Shown: positions 1-10,900 of the stretch, in pieces | Numbering within the stretch: the stretch's first letter is position 1 | Layout of the letters: each line of letters begins with the position of its first letter | Source of the DNA: Silene conica | Taxonomy: Eukaryota > Streptophyta > Magnoliopsida > Caryophyllales > Caryophyllaceae | Length of the DNA: 64,000 nucleotides | Assembly (NCBI GenBank): GCA_029255685.2 | Contig: CM055318.2 | Coordinates: 34,088,001 to 34,152,000 of the forward strand | Direction of reading: 5' to 3' | Program-made: the position numbers and the translations under genes | Notes under the pieces: model-generated | What the model was told of the DNA's origin: nothing | Seen by the model: only the letters and a program-made list of their open reading frames with translations | The model's database searches: none

Positions 1-628
1 GAGACAAGTCCTCTTTAGATTGAGATATATGGGTTTCAACCTCGCTAAGTATGTGTTTTACATCCTCCCATGCAACCTAACATGATTGCAGGACGGCAAA
101 TAAGACGGACATTATCAACAGCAATGAAAAATTGTACTGGAATCATGGTTACGCAGTCAAAATCATAGACTGTATGTCTGTATGAAAGAATCAAAGAAGA
201 GTAGATAGAATTGGAAAAAGGTAAACATGTGATTTCAATTTTGCAGGTATTCAAGATTATTTACTACAGAATAATCATGACACAGTGTGGATCAATTACT
301 TGAAGAAAGTCCATTCCTCCAAAAAAAAAAAAAAAGTGTTGATTATTTTAGAAAATTATAGTGGACTACTACCGCTTCACCTCAAGTCCATAAGTGAAGT
401 TGCAGTGTATTTGCATTTGTTAATAACCGGCAGGTAATGCAGAAAAGTGATCAAATATATTTTAAACAATTTCCTCCGTTTCCGTTTCCGTTTCCGGTGT
501 GGATTGATTCAGAGGGAAAACTGAATAGCTGAAATTATAGGAAATAGAATAGGATCCATATAAGTATAAAATGATGATTGCAAAATGACCAAGTATAAAA
601 TGAAGAAAGGTTGAAAGTTGGTAAATAC
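1..628 (-). other. probable intron 1 of the pfkB-like gene; no exon seen
   Basis: This lies downstream (minus strand) of the first exon at 629-832 and begins with a GT donor at 628-627. I looked for a second kinase exon on the minus strand and found none, so the rest of the gene is probably beyond the left edge. The short open frame at 45-254 has no recognisable content. Confidence 0.4.
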
Positions 629-832
629 CGGAATTGAACCACCCCTTTCACCTGGAATTTTATAGAGTAGAGACCAATCAACTTTAGCCACGTGGTCTAC
701 AAGGGCTGATGGTTGAAGTCCCAGAATAAGTGGGGATGATTTCTGCTGGTTGTTATTGTTACTGTTGCTGTTGCTGTTGGGAATCCCATGAAGATGATGA
801 ATGTTAGTGTTGGTGATTGGGTCTGCCCCCAT
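629..832 (-). CDS. first exon of a probable pfkB-family carbohydrate kinase (partial)
   Basis: The exon has 68 codons from an ATG at 832-830 to a CCG codon at 631-629, followed at once by a GT donor (628-627). After a low-complexity Asn/Ser run (about residues 18-30, encoded by a CAA/AAC-like triplet repeat) comes LGLQPSALVDHVAKVDWSLL and then IPGERGGSIP. That block resembles the N-terminus of plant pfkB-type kinases related to cyanobacterial slr0537. The family phosphorylates sugars or nucleosides. The ATP-binding and catalytic part is not in the window, so substrate and activity cannot be judged. The identification is from memory of the family and is moderate; the exon-intron boundary itself is clear. 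Confidence 0.5.
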
Positions 833-1269
833 TTTTATTTAATTTCACGAATATGGAGATATGGAGAAATGGAGAAATGGAGAAATGGGGCGCCCCTCAA
901 TGTCTCTCTCTCTGTGCTGCCCAATCAACCAATATCCACACTGGGAGGGACTCAACACTCAAGAGAGTTGTTATCTGGATTTATATTATCACTTTATTAT
1001 AATCCCACCTATTCAACATAACCATCCCTATTTTCTTTTTCGTCTATCCACAATATCTCCCCTATTTGCTTATTTAATAATGTTTTTATACATATTTTAA
1101 TCACCTCACCACCCCAATACCCCACCATACTCATACTTTATACTTATTTTAATCACTTTACTCGCAACAATTACGCCACAATACATACCCTCTCTCCAAT
1201 TACTCAATCTCACCTCAATACTTTCTCATAAAATAATCCCCTCCTTATTTGAATAGGAGGGAGTACGTA
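833..1269. other. upstream intergenic DNA with a Stowaway-like end
   Basis: This is the 5' side of the kinase-like gene. At 852-888 an ATGGAGAA-type short tandem repeat lies in the probable 5' UTR or promoter. At about 1248-1263 the sequence GAATAGGAGGGAGTA is a typical Stowaway MITE terminus with a flanking TA; its partner end was not found. No gene is visible. Confidence 0.35.
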
Positions 1270-1289
1270 GCATTGGTAGCAACACAAAT

Positions 1290-1685
1290 TCTGGTAGAAG
1301 ACGGACACTATCCGTCATAAACTAAAGAAGGATAGTGTCTTTCTCACAAAATACAAGTGAGATGATTCATAAAATGTTCCATTTAACTCCACTTATTCTC
1401 TCACTTGTATTATTGTGGGAGGATTTATCCATTTTCAACTTGTGACGTATAATATTCGTTTTTCGCAAAACTCTTTATTATTATCACAAATTCTCATTTG
1501 TGACGGCGATATCCGTCACAAGCTTGTGACGGATACCGTTTCGTCTCACAAAATACCCACTTTTTCTCTCTCTTCGACACTATTCATGTGGTCCCCCTTC
1601 TCCACTAACTCATTTTGTATCCATTTTATCTCACAAAATATCTGTCACAAATAGTAACCCGTCACAAACAAGACTAGTCGTATTA
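1290..1685. mobile_element. degenerate MITE-like foldback DNA
   Basis: The stretch has several inverted segments, such as CTCACAAAATACAAGTGAGA near 1345 against TCTCACTTGTATTATTGTGG near 1400. It also has repeated TTGTGACGG/CCGTCACAA boxes at about 1497-1530 and 1650-1670. The same boxes occur in the foldback element at 2845-3057, so both are probably remains of one MITE family. Ends and target duplication are unclear. Confidence 0.35.
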
Positions 1686-2071
1686 TTATATACATGCCCT
1701 CCAAATTCCAAACTTCAAACCAACCTACTCTTCCACTTACATTTAATTCACGTCTAATCAAGATAATTAAAACATCATTTAAAGGGGCGTTTGTTTCGCG
1801 TATGGTTATGAATTTGTAATCAACAATTATACCTGGGCGGGATAGTGTTGGAACTTCATACCTAATACTTTGTGTTTGTTTCAATTGGGTTCATGACGTA
1901 ACTCAACCAAAACCTTTTAAATGATCTTGCAATTATATAGATAAGATGATATGAAACAAAAGTAAATGGTAACGTATCATATCTAGAAAAAGAGAATTTT
2001 ATTTCAATCAGTTGTGTGAAGAAACGCAAATTATCATCAAATAAGATTATCAGAAATTCTCAATGAAGACG
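1686..2071. other. intergenic DNA without a gene
   Basis: The region is AT-rich. A GGGGCGTTTGTTTCG stretch at about 1781-1798 resembles the end of PIF/Harbinger-type MITEs, but no matching second end was found. Confidence 0.3.
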
Positions 2072-2232
2072 GACCAATTCCGTTTCCTCCAGAAGACCGG
2101 CCTAAATGTCACCATTTTGAGGACAAATGTGACCATGTGAAAAAACAACTTGTTAACTTAGAAATTTAACCTGCTCACATTTGGCGTTAAAATGGTAACA
2201 TTTGACCCGTCTTCTTGAGGAGACGGATTGTC
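2072..2232. mobile_element. small MITE with imperfect terminal inverted repeats
   Basis: About 55 bp at the left (beginning GACCAATTCCGTTTCCTCC) is repeated inverted at the right, whose complement begins GACAATCCGTCTCCTCAAG. The inner parts of both arms share AATGT-ACCATTTT and CAAATGTGA. The element is about 160 bp long and has no coding capacity. The superfamily is not assigned. Confidence 0.5.
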
Positions 2233-2272
2233 AACGTGTTCAGCAAGACTTGTTGTAGGATTATAGGAGTAC

Positions 2273-2784
2273 TAGAACTGTCCAAATGCGGGTTTGGGTC
2301 GGACATGGGCTGGGCTGAAAGGGAAAATTATGCCCTATAAGACTATAGCGGGCGGGTTGGGCCAAAATAACAGGCCACTTCTCCTTGCCCTACCCGCCCA
2401 ACTGTTAAATTCGGGCAACCCGTGGGCTGACGGGCTCATATTTTTCTGTTAAGTTCTGAGAAATTATTAATTAAGTAATTAATAACACGATAAACTTGCA
2501 AAGCCGATTGTTAGAATACATTCTTTATGTGATTATTAAGTCCCAAATCCAAACAAGAGTACAAACTAAGCAAAAAAATTAATTATATATTAGTTGCTCA
2601 TATTACTTTAGTGGGCCTAATGGGTCAGCCCGTTTTATATTTCTCTTGTTCGTCCCCGGCCCATTTACTAAAATGGGTTGGGACGGGTTAGCCCCTAACC
2701 CATTTTTTCAAAAAAATAATATCCAAATCGGATAAAAATTTGGGCCAGATGGGCTGGATTTTCGGACGGTACCGCCCAACTCTA
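2273..2784. mobile_element. non-autonomous hAT-like element
   Basis: The element is 512 bp. It is bounded by AGGAGTAC (2265-2272) and AGGAGTAG (2785-2792), an 8-bp target duplication with one mismatch. The ends are TAGAACTG and, inverted, TAGAGTTG, followed by GGGC/GCCC-rich subterminal stretches (2290-2430 and 2610-2775). An 8-bp duplication and TAGA-TTG ends fit plant hAT elements. No transposase is encoded. Confidence 0.6.
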
Positions 2785-2844
2785 AGGAGTAGGGACTAAT
2801 CTATGTGTAAATTTTTGTGGTAATACTATTGTTTTATCAACAAG

Positions 2845-3057
2845 TCTTCCTTATGACGGGTATATCCATCATAAACTTGCGACGGGCTAAGTATTACCCA
2901 TGTGGGTAAATAAGACCAAACACTTTGCTTCTCCCTAGGCATTGTGATTTTGTCTTATGTACCCCACATGGGTATTACTTGACCCGTCGCAAGCACTTGC
3001 GACGGATATGTCCGTCACAAGCACTTGCGACGGATATGTCCGTCACAAATGAGAATT
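2845..3057. mobile_element. foldback MITE with GACGGATATGTCCGTC boxes
   Basis: The left arm (about 2845-2909) and right arm (about 2961-3057) are inverted copies. Both contain CCCATGTGGG, a GCGACGGG box and ATATCC/GGATAT boxes. In the right arm the box GCACTTGCGACGGATATGTC is present twice in tandem. There is no coding capacity. Confidence 0.5.
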
Positions 3058-3136
3058 TATGTTATTTTATAAAAGACCCTTTGCTACTAATTAGGTTCCC
3101 TATGACAAGTTCAAAGTGAATGGTGGGTACCGGGAA

Positions 3137-3137
<1 letters not shown>

Positions 3138-3214
<77 letters not shown>
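3138..3214. repeat. (TA)n microsatellite
   Basis: This is a near-pure AT dinucleotide tract. It is the left border of the GTGAGAAC-box element that follows. Confidence 0.9.
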
Positions 3215-3216
<2 letters not shown>

Positions 3217-3613
3217 ATCTAGGGTTGGGATCCGGTGAGAACCACCTTACAATGAGAACCGGTGAGAACTCTTCCTTACGGAGTTTTTTTAAAAAAATTA
3301 ATGTCATAATTGGAATCGGCATGGAATTTTATGGCCAGAGAACATATTTCTTGGTCTAGAAAATAAATACTAGTGGCGGAAAAATGATAGATACGAAAAA
3401 ATATATAGTAGGTGCATGCAAATAAATAAAACGTATCTCACCTTGATTTCCGTCACTAGTATTTATTTTCTAGACTAAGAAATATGTTCTCTATCAATAA
3501 AATGCCATGCCGAATCCAATTATGTTATTAATTTTTTTTTAAAAAGTCCGTAAGGAAGAGTTCTCACCGGTTTTCATTGTAAGGTGGTTCTCACCGGATC
3601 CCAAGTCTATATA
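3215..3613. mobile_element. GTGAGAAC-box foldback element E1 (short form)
   Basis: The element is about 0.4 kb. Its ends are inverted copies: the left reads GGGATCCGGTGAGAACCACC and the complement of the right reads GGGATCCGGTGAGAACCACC. The arms extend over about 160 bp each, including ACTCTTCCTTACGGA and the TAGTATTTATTTTCTAGA segment, around a short centre. Each end carries two or three direct GTGAGAAC/ATGAGAACC boxes. The left border is a (TA)n tract and the right border TATATAG is shared with the next element. No coding capacity is seen, and I do not recognise the superfamily. Confidence 0.65.
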
Positions 3614-5626
3614 GAGGCAAGATCCGGTGAGAACGATCTTTCGGTGCATACGGTGAGAACAACTCTCCTTCCTTGGATGAGAATAAAATCAACGGCTAAT
3701 ATAAGATTCTTATCTAACCATTAATCAAAAGCTATCATAACCTAGCTTCTTTATTTCGTACTACTCCAGCAACTTTAAGTCTTGTCAATTTCATTTTATT
3801 CACCATTGTTAAACATTAAAAAATATAAGTTAGATGTTTTTTTTCTTACTAAATCTCATATACACTTTAGACACTTGTCGATTTAATTTTTTTTTCCCAA
3901 AAAATTCAGATACAATTTAAACTATTATAGGTACACTTATTGGCGATGTAGATACATTTTTTTTTTCTATACTAGGTACACTGTTTACATATTCTAGATA
4001 CATATTTTTATATACTAGGTACATTGTTTACGTGTTCTAGATACATTTTTTTTTTTCTATATTAGGTACATTGTTTACGTATTCTCGATACATTTTTTTC
4101 TATATTAGGTACGTTATTTACACATTCTAGGTACATTTTTTTCTATATTAGGTACACTGTTCACATATTTTAGATATATATTTTTTTATACTAGGTACAT
4201 TGTTTACATATTCTAGATACATTTTTTTCTATATAAGGTACACTGTTTACATATTCTAGATACATTTTTTTCTTCACTATGTACGCTGTTTACATAAATT
4301 CTAGATACATTTTATAGCCATTTACGGCATACCTACATTCTTTCTCAATCTAGTTACATTTTTCCTCACATATTGATCGAAAAATAATACACAAAATTTA
4401 TTAATAGGCATACAAAAATTATCAACCCCTTATTAACAACACATGTATGATCACTATAATTGGGCTAAATGATTGTATCAAAAAAAATTGAGCTAAATAT
4501 TACTATATACTATGATTGTAGCTGTTGCCACCATTGATGTCGGCGGCTAACTCCACCACACAGAAAACGTCTTAGCAGGCACCAAACGTTTTGCTTCGCC
4601 GTTTCGAAATACAACCAACACATCCACATTACCCATGGAACAACAACCATCATTAAAGCCCCCAACACCATAAACCACGACAACCGCTGCCATTATCGAC
4701 CTCCGCCACTACCCCTGACGGCCAACAACTCCATCACCGCCGCCATTATCAACCTTTGACGTCGATGCCTAATTCCTCATTGACGAACTTCGACGACCAA
4801 ATTAATCATAAGAATAATAAATCAATGCAAATGATGTTAAATTGATGAAAATAAGGCTGTAATCAGTACAACTTTTAGATAGACAAACTAAAATAATTCG
4901 TTTTACTGAGCATGATACCACCACTACGAGACAACAACAACTTATCTTCAAAGGCAACTAGCAACTCCAATTGATAAACACAAAATATGCTAAAACTATG
5001 AAAATAAGGTCGAAATCAGTACGATTTACAGGATAAGAACATAATAGTTTGTAGAAATATTAAATTAGGTAGATAACAACGAAAATCACAACAATTAAAT
5101 ATTCACTTGATTAACAAAACACCAAAAAAATGATCATGCACAAGTGAATTCAAGTACGAGTAATAATATAATGTAGATATATGAGATAGAAAATATATAA
5201 TTAAACAAGAAACGATTAAAACAATACTAAATCAACCTCAGACAAAGACAAATTACCTACGAAAAATGGGATAAATTGTTCAATTACGGAAAATATACTA
5301 AATACATTACATCTGAGTGTTCGTCGTTCATCATCATAATCATTCGATTCACAAGAATTCTTATGAACAATTGAATTGAGGGGAATTAATTTGGAGAGAA
5401 ATGAATTTGGGGAAAAAAAGTAATTTGGGGGGAAATGGGAAAGATAAATACGCTGGAAAAAAATGAGAGGAGAGAGAAAGAATTCTTCAACAATATAGGT
5501 TATATACATGAGATGGAATGTGGGTTAATATGTGTGCTATTGCCAGCCGTCCATTTTGATTTAATCCAATGGATATAAGTCGTTCTCACCGTTTGCACCG
5601 AATGTTCGTTCTCACCGGATCCTAAA

Positions 5627-5635
<9 letters not shown>
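3609..5635. mobile_element. GTGAGAAC-box element E2 (2-kb form)
   Basis: The left end is AGATCCGGTGAGAACGATC followed by TTCGGTGCATACGGTGAGAAC. The complement of the right end is GGATCCGGTGAGAACGAACA followed by TTCGGTGCAAACGGTGAGAAC. The 40-bp inverted ends therefore hold two direct GTGAGAAC boxes 22 bp apart. Subterminally both sides have a box like CCAATGGATA / CCTTGGATG. Inside are a T-rich minisatellite (3940-4320), a GC-richer stretch (about 4520-4790) and an A-rich right half. No convincing ORF was found. The right border is a (TA)n tract. Confidence 0.6.
3940..4320. repeat. T-rich minisatellite inside E2
   Basis: About eight imperfect units of roughly 45 bp are built on CTAGATACATTTTTTT and TAGGTACATTGTTTAC. 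The core TAGATACATTTTTTT recurs in the minisatellite of the separate element at 39715-41735. Confidence 0.7.

Positions 5636-5710
<75 letters not shown>
5629..5710. repeat. (TA)n microsatellite
   Basis: A pure dinucleotide tract of about 80 bp that separates two GTGAGAAC-box elements. Confidence 0.9.
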
Positions 5711-5713
<3 letters not shown>

Positions 5714-6105
5714 TTGGGATCTGGTGAGAACCACCTTACAATGAAAACCGGTGAGAACTCTTCCTTACGGAGTTTTTTTTTAAAAATTAATGACATAATT
5801 GGATTCGGCATGGAATTTTACGGCCAGAGAACATATTTCTTAGTCTAGAAAATAAATACTAGTGGCGGAAAAATGATAGATACGAAAAAATAGATAGTAG
5901 GTGCATGCAAATAAATAAAACGTATCTCACCTTGATTTCCGTCACTAGTATTTATTTTCTAGACCAAGAAATATGTTCTCTAGCTATAAAATGTCATGCC
6001 GAATCCAATTATGTGATTAATTTTTTTTAAAAAAGTCCGTAAGGTAGAGTTCTCACAAAGTTCTCATTGTAAGATGGTTCTCACCGGATCTCAAGTCTAT
6101 ATAGA
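5705..6105. mobile_element. GTGAGAAC-box foldback element E3 (short form)
   Basis: This is a close relative of the element at 3215-3613 in the same orientation. The left end is TATATAGACTTGGGATCTGG and the complement of the right end is TATATAGACTTGAGATCCGG. The internal ACTAGTGGCGGAAAAATGAT and CTCACCTTGATTTCCGTCAC segments are nearly the same. TA repeats lie on both sides (5629-5710 and 6105-6126). There is no coding capacity. Confidence 0.65.
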
Positions 6106-6127
6106 TATATATATATATATATATATT

Positions 6128-7266
6128 ACTCCCTCCTATTTAATATGTTTATTTCTTTTGGTTTGAGCATAAAAAATAAGGAAATAATTTTAGACCACAC
6201 AAAACACCCTTTTCCATGTTAAATTGAGTTTTGATCACAAAAAACTTATCAAAAGAAAAAATAAAGAACCAACACTAAACTAGCCTAAAAAAGAAAAGAG
6301 GGAAAAAAAACAATGAATAGGAGTTGACCTCTCAAAACCCGACCCGAAAACCGCCTGTAACTTGACCCGTAAATAACCCAATTATTTCAACCCGAACTTG
6401 AAAGATACCCGAACCCAATTTAACTCATAAACAACGGGTCAAAACCCAACCCATAGCGGGTTGACCGTTGGGTCAAGACAATATATCATTTTTAAAATAT
6501 ACAATGTCATATAGGTATTGGTGACTTATAAAATTTTAAGGATAAATATGTACATATATGCGACATGTTATGTCATTAGCTCAAAGTGTGCGTCACATCG
6601 TCACTTTCACCGTAGTACGTCGAATTGCATTTCACGTCAACACCGCCAACTCATTACCTCGTACCAAATGTCGCGTCATCACATCAAAGTGTGTGTCACG
6701 TCGTAACTTTTAGTGTAGTACGTCAAGTTACATTTCACGTTAGCACTGTCACCTCATTATTTCGATGGACTACATGTCACGTCATCATATCGAAATGTGT
6801 GTTACAATGTCACTTACACCTCATTCCACATCATCATTGTCACCTCATCGCCTAGGACCACATGCCACGTCATCATCGAAATATGTCATACAATAACTTT
6901 CACCGTATTTTGTCGAACTGAACCACAATTCGCATCAACACTTTCACCTCACATGTCACGTCATCATTGTTATCTTATTTGAGTTTCATTATCGTACTTA
7001 GCGTGTTAATGAGGGTGATGAATGATGATGACGATAACGATGATGATGACAAAAATGGTGACAATTAAGTTGACTAAGACGAGCAAGAGGAGAGAAAACG
7101 TATAAAGAGTAGGAATTACGACATAAAAGAAGTTTTAAAAAAATGCGAGAAAAAAAATGTTGATTGACCCGCATTTTACCCAAACCCGACCCAAAACCCG
7201 CATTTTACCCAAACTCATATCTATCCAACCCGTAATCCGTCTGACAGGTCTAAATAGGAGGGGTAT
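6128..7266. mobile_element. Stowaway-like MITE interrupted by a hAT-like element
   Basis: The left end TACTCCCTCCTATT (from about 6128) and the right end AATAGGAGGGGTA (7253-7266) are near-complementary Stowaway termini with a TA on each side. The MITE body is 6130-6323. The rest is the inserted element at 6324-7252. A similar body (ACCACACAAAAC, AAAAACTTA) recurs at 13020-13200. Confidence 0.55.
6324..7252. mobile_element. non-autonomous hAT-like element with perfect 8-bp duplication
   Basis: It is flanked by AATAGGAG at 6316-6323 and again at 7253-7260. The ends TTGACCTCTC and, inverted, TAGACCTGTC are followed by ACCCGACCC-rich subterminal sequence. The core (about 6510-7000) is a degenerate repeat built on CACGTCATCA/TTTCACCGTA motifs. 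It encodes no transposase. Confidence 0.65.
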
Positions 7267-7996
7267 AACCGTACATTTTTTTTGGGTGACTGAAATATTA
7301 TATACGAAGTATATACATATTAAATAGGCTGCAAGAATCTTTGAAAATGTGTAAGCTCTTCGTATTCCTCTTTCAATAGGCTATAGCAGCGGTAACTTGT
7401 AAGCTGCATGTGCGCACAAATTGAGTGGTCTTTCGATACGGCTATTTATTTGTGTTGCTTAATTTAATTTAATTTAATTGAATGGGTCGGGATTCTTTTT
7501 AATTTAGTGCATATATAAATTAAAAAAAGTTAATAAACATTAGACAACTTCAATCCCCTCGACAACACCACCAACTCGGTCGTAGTAAAAGTTGCGGTCC
7601 TTGCGATCCTTGCATTCGTCATCCTCTCGTGCAACACATCATACGGAGTATAAGATAAAAGCCCAACCAGATAGATGAGATGATCAACATCTTATTTAAT
7701 ACTTAGTTCAAAAAATACTGCCACTTCCGGATGATCTCATAGAACTTGAAAACATTGCTACATAGCCATAATTCGACATCCAAAGCTTACACAGTTGCAC
7801 TAGTTTTATCATTTGGCTTCAAATCAAGGATTCGAGCCTCGAATATTATGAGAAACTCATGGTCGGTCAAAAACCAAAATTGTACAGAGTCCAATACAAT
7901 CATTTGCATTATTGGAATTGAAGCAGCCACCTTGAGCATAGCTGACTATAGAAAGATCAACAACAAAATTTCAGCATGTGAAACCTGGTAGATTGT
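7267..7996. other. intergenic DNA and 3' flank of the carbonic anhydrase gene
   Basis: No gene or repeat structure stands out. The 3' UTR of the minus-strand gene must extend leftward from 7996; I could not place its polyadenylation site. Confidence 0.4.
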
Positions 7997-10900
7997 TTAA
8001 GAAGATTTCTGGACAGCTTTTTCAGGTAAAACATTGTCGGGAAGGATAAGCTCTGGTGGGGTTTCTCGAACGATACCAATCATTGAGTCATACTCTTCAT
8101 CTTTGTTGGCATATTTCTTGCGTAGTGCCTTCTCAAATTCAATCTCATCAAAGCTCTTAGCATTTTCAGCTGCATGAATCTGTGCTAGGTTTGTGTAATT
8201 AGCAGCAGACTGGGCAATGAAAGCAATCTCTTCTTCTGTGAGGTTCCTCAGAAATTTGGCAGGATTACCACCCCAAACCTGTATCAAAAAAATTTCCATG
8301 AAGGCTGCACTCTAATTGGCTGAAAACACTGAACACTTTAAAAACATGCCCCTGAGCAGACATTGTCGGAAATGAGTCAGGCCAGTTCGTTCCAGTTCGG
8401 ATCAGATTGCTTCAGATATATTATACGGAGTATGCATTTAATTTTGGTTACGACAGGCCATTTTTGGATTTGCATCTGCTGTGTGTTATATCGGGTCACT
8501 AGGGTACAGGTTAATCCAGCCGGGGCCATTTCAGTACCGGGTGGGTACGAGTTAGGACATTCAGCATCCAGTAATGCCAGGTAGTGTATTTGAAGTTTTT
8601 GTCATGTGTTATGTAAAAGAAACTGAAGCACAACAGGGTCGTTTCAGTCCAATCTGGATAGGAGGAAGTAGATGGATTTTCTGAACCAATATAGAAGCGC
8701 CTTACTCTTTACTTTCCTGAAGAGACACAAAACTGGGACAGTACTTTCTTCATGAATGAAAACTGTAATCTATCAAATCACTTGCACTGTATTGAGTCCC
8801 AACTCCAAGAAGCTGGTTTTCTAAAATCCCCAAACAATCGCAGAGTACCCCAAACATCTTAATTTCACAATTTGGAATTATGCACTTTGAGAAGCAAGGG
8901 CTGAATCATGGAGGAGTCAAGATTATTAACCTGCCCAGAAGGAATTCTGGTGTTCTGTCTTACAAGGGCTCCAGCAGCAACCATGGCATGTTTTTCAACA
9001 ACTACTCCATCGAGTAAAGTAGCACCCATACCAACAAATGCCTCATCATCAACAGTACAAGCGTGTAACACTGCACTGTGACCTGTTCCATGCATGCAAA
9101 AGGCCACAAAACAAAGTTAGATATGTGTAAACTAAAGCCATCAGGCTGTCATTGTTGTTAATTTGTTACTTACCAACAGTAACATTATCTCCAATAATAG
9201 TCGGCAATACCTTCCCGGCTAAGTTCGATTTTGCTACGTGAACAAGGGAATTGTCTTGGATATTGGTTCCAGACCCAATGGAAATGTGGTTTACATCACC
9301 TGCATAAATAGGGAAGTAAAGGCAAAAGTAAACAAACAAAAATAGGACGACAAGAGCATAATCTTGCAACCAGTGGCAAAGATGAGGCCATGTGCATTGA
9401 AACATAGGACTTGCTTGAATTGGGGGTAATGGAGATGAAAACAAAGTAGGAAATGAGGGAAGTGAGGGTTATGACTTGTGAAGGGAAAATGAAAGGAATC
9501 GTGAACTACTGCCATATGGAGGCAATGCATTTCACATAACGCCATAAAGGTGGTTAAATATTACACGCTTTATGGAATAACTATTACTCTCGCGTCATTT
9601 CTTTCCTCTATCCATCCCCATTACCTCCTACTCTCCTTTGTTTTTTTGTTCCAAATAGCACAACTCAACTATACCACACAATAACCTCAGCCCCACAACT
9701 CTCCTATACAAAGGGAAGGATTACCCGCACATGGATATATCAATTCAGTTAGAACACTTTAAATCCGTCGTATGGTTTACTATCGTAGTAATGCTGTATC
9801 TCTTTACGTAATCAAGTGATGATTCAATTGGTGAAAGAGATGATTTTGGTCTGTTGTATAACTGAGATATAGTAAATAAAAATTTGAATTACCAATTTAA
9901 TTTCATGAAAAAGCCTTATGTTACTCTTTAATGAAAGGTCATACAGCTGTATGCTAAATAGTACCATTCCGGCAACGCATATCAATCTAGCACCTTACTG
10001 GGACTTCCAGGAACAAGATACATGTTTAACTACAAGAATGCCACGTGCGAACACAAAGAATCATTGGTGCTCAAATACACAAGGGTTCTCATAAAGGCAG
10101 GCATTACGATGAAAGACTGACTACTGGTAACCCAGCTCAACATCTATGGAGAAAGGTTTAAGCCAGACACATTTTCAAATTTAAGCTAATACCAATGCAT
10201 TGAAAACAGCTTACCTCTTAATACACATCCATACCAAATGGAAGAGCCACACCCAATTCGAACATCTCCAATAACAGAAGCACTTGGAGCAACAAATGCT
10301 TCCTTGTCAACTACTGGTGCCTTATCAAAAATGTTCATCAGGGTCCGATGCCGAGACACTAGAGGCAAAAAAGGAAATTAGATAGTAACAAAAGGTACGG
10401 GCAGCAAACAGAACAGTTTGATACAAGCTTAAAAGATAAAAAAATCAAAGCATTGAACTATAGAAGCTTTATTGACAAGTAAATCTAAGTGAGCACGTCA
10501 GGACTTTAAGCAGCTTTACACTTCGAGTAATATCACATACATACACACGTAGACATGTGAAAAGGATCGATATAACAGAGATAAAACAAAGAAGAGTAGT
10601 GTGTAAATTTGTCAGATTTTTTTTTCGTGGGAGAGGAATCTTGCCTTAAAACCTGGATACTGTGTCCAGAAAAGGGCCCTCGAATAAATTAGATATTACA
10701 GTCCTCAGCATAAACTTAATAACCAATATAGTCTACATGAGCCAGAAAACACGAACTAGTCATTCTGCCAGCCCTAATGTTTTATCTTGATCTACCATAA
10801 AGAGAGTACTCAACCACGGTTGACCATGGTACAAAAATGGCCCCGTCACGTAACGGAATCAAGGTTGCTATTGAAAAGTTATTTTGCTGCAATAAACCGA

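Noticed and set aside
6518-6982. His/Ser-rich frames
   Set aside because: Readings of the degenerate CACGTCATCA repeat inside the hAT-like element.
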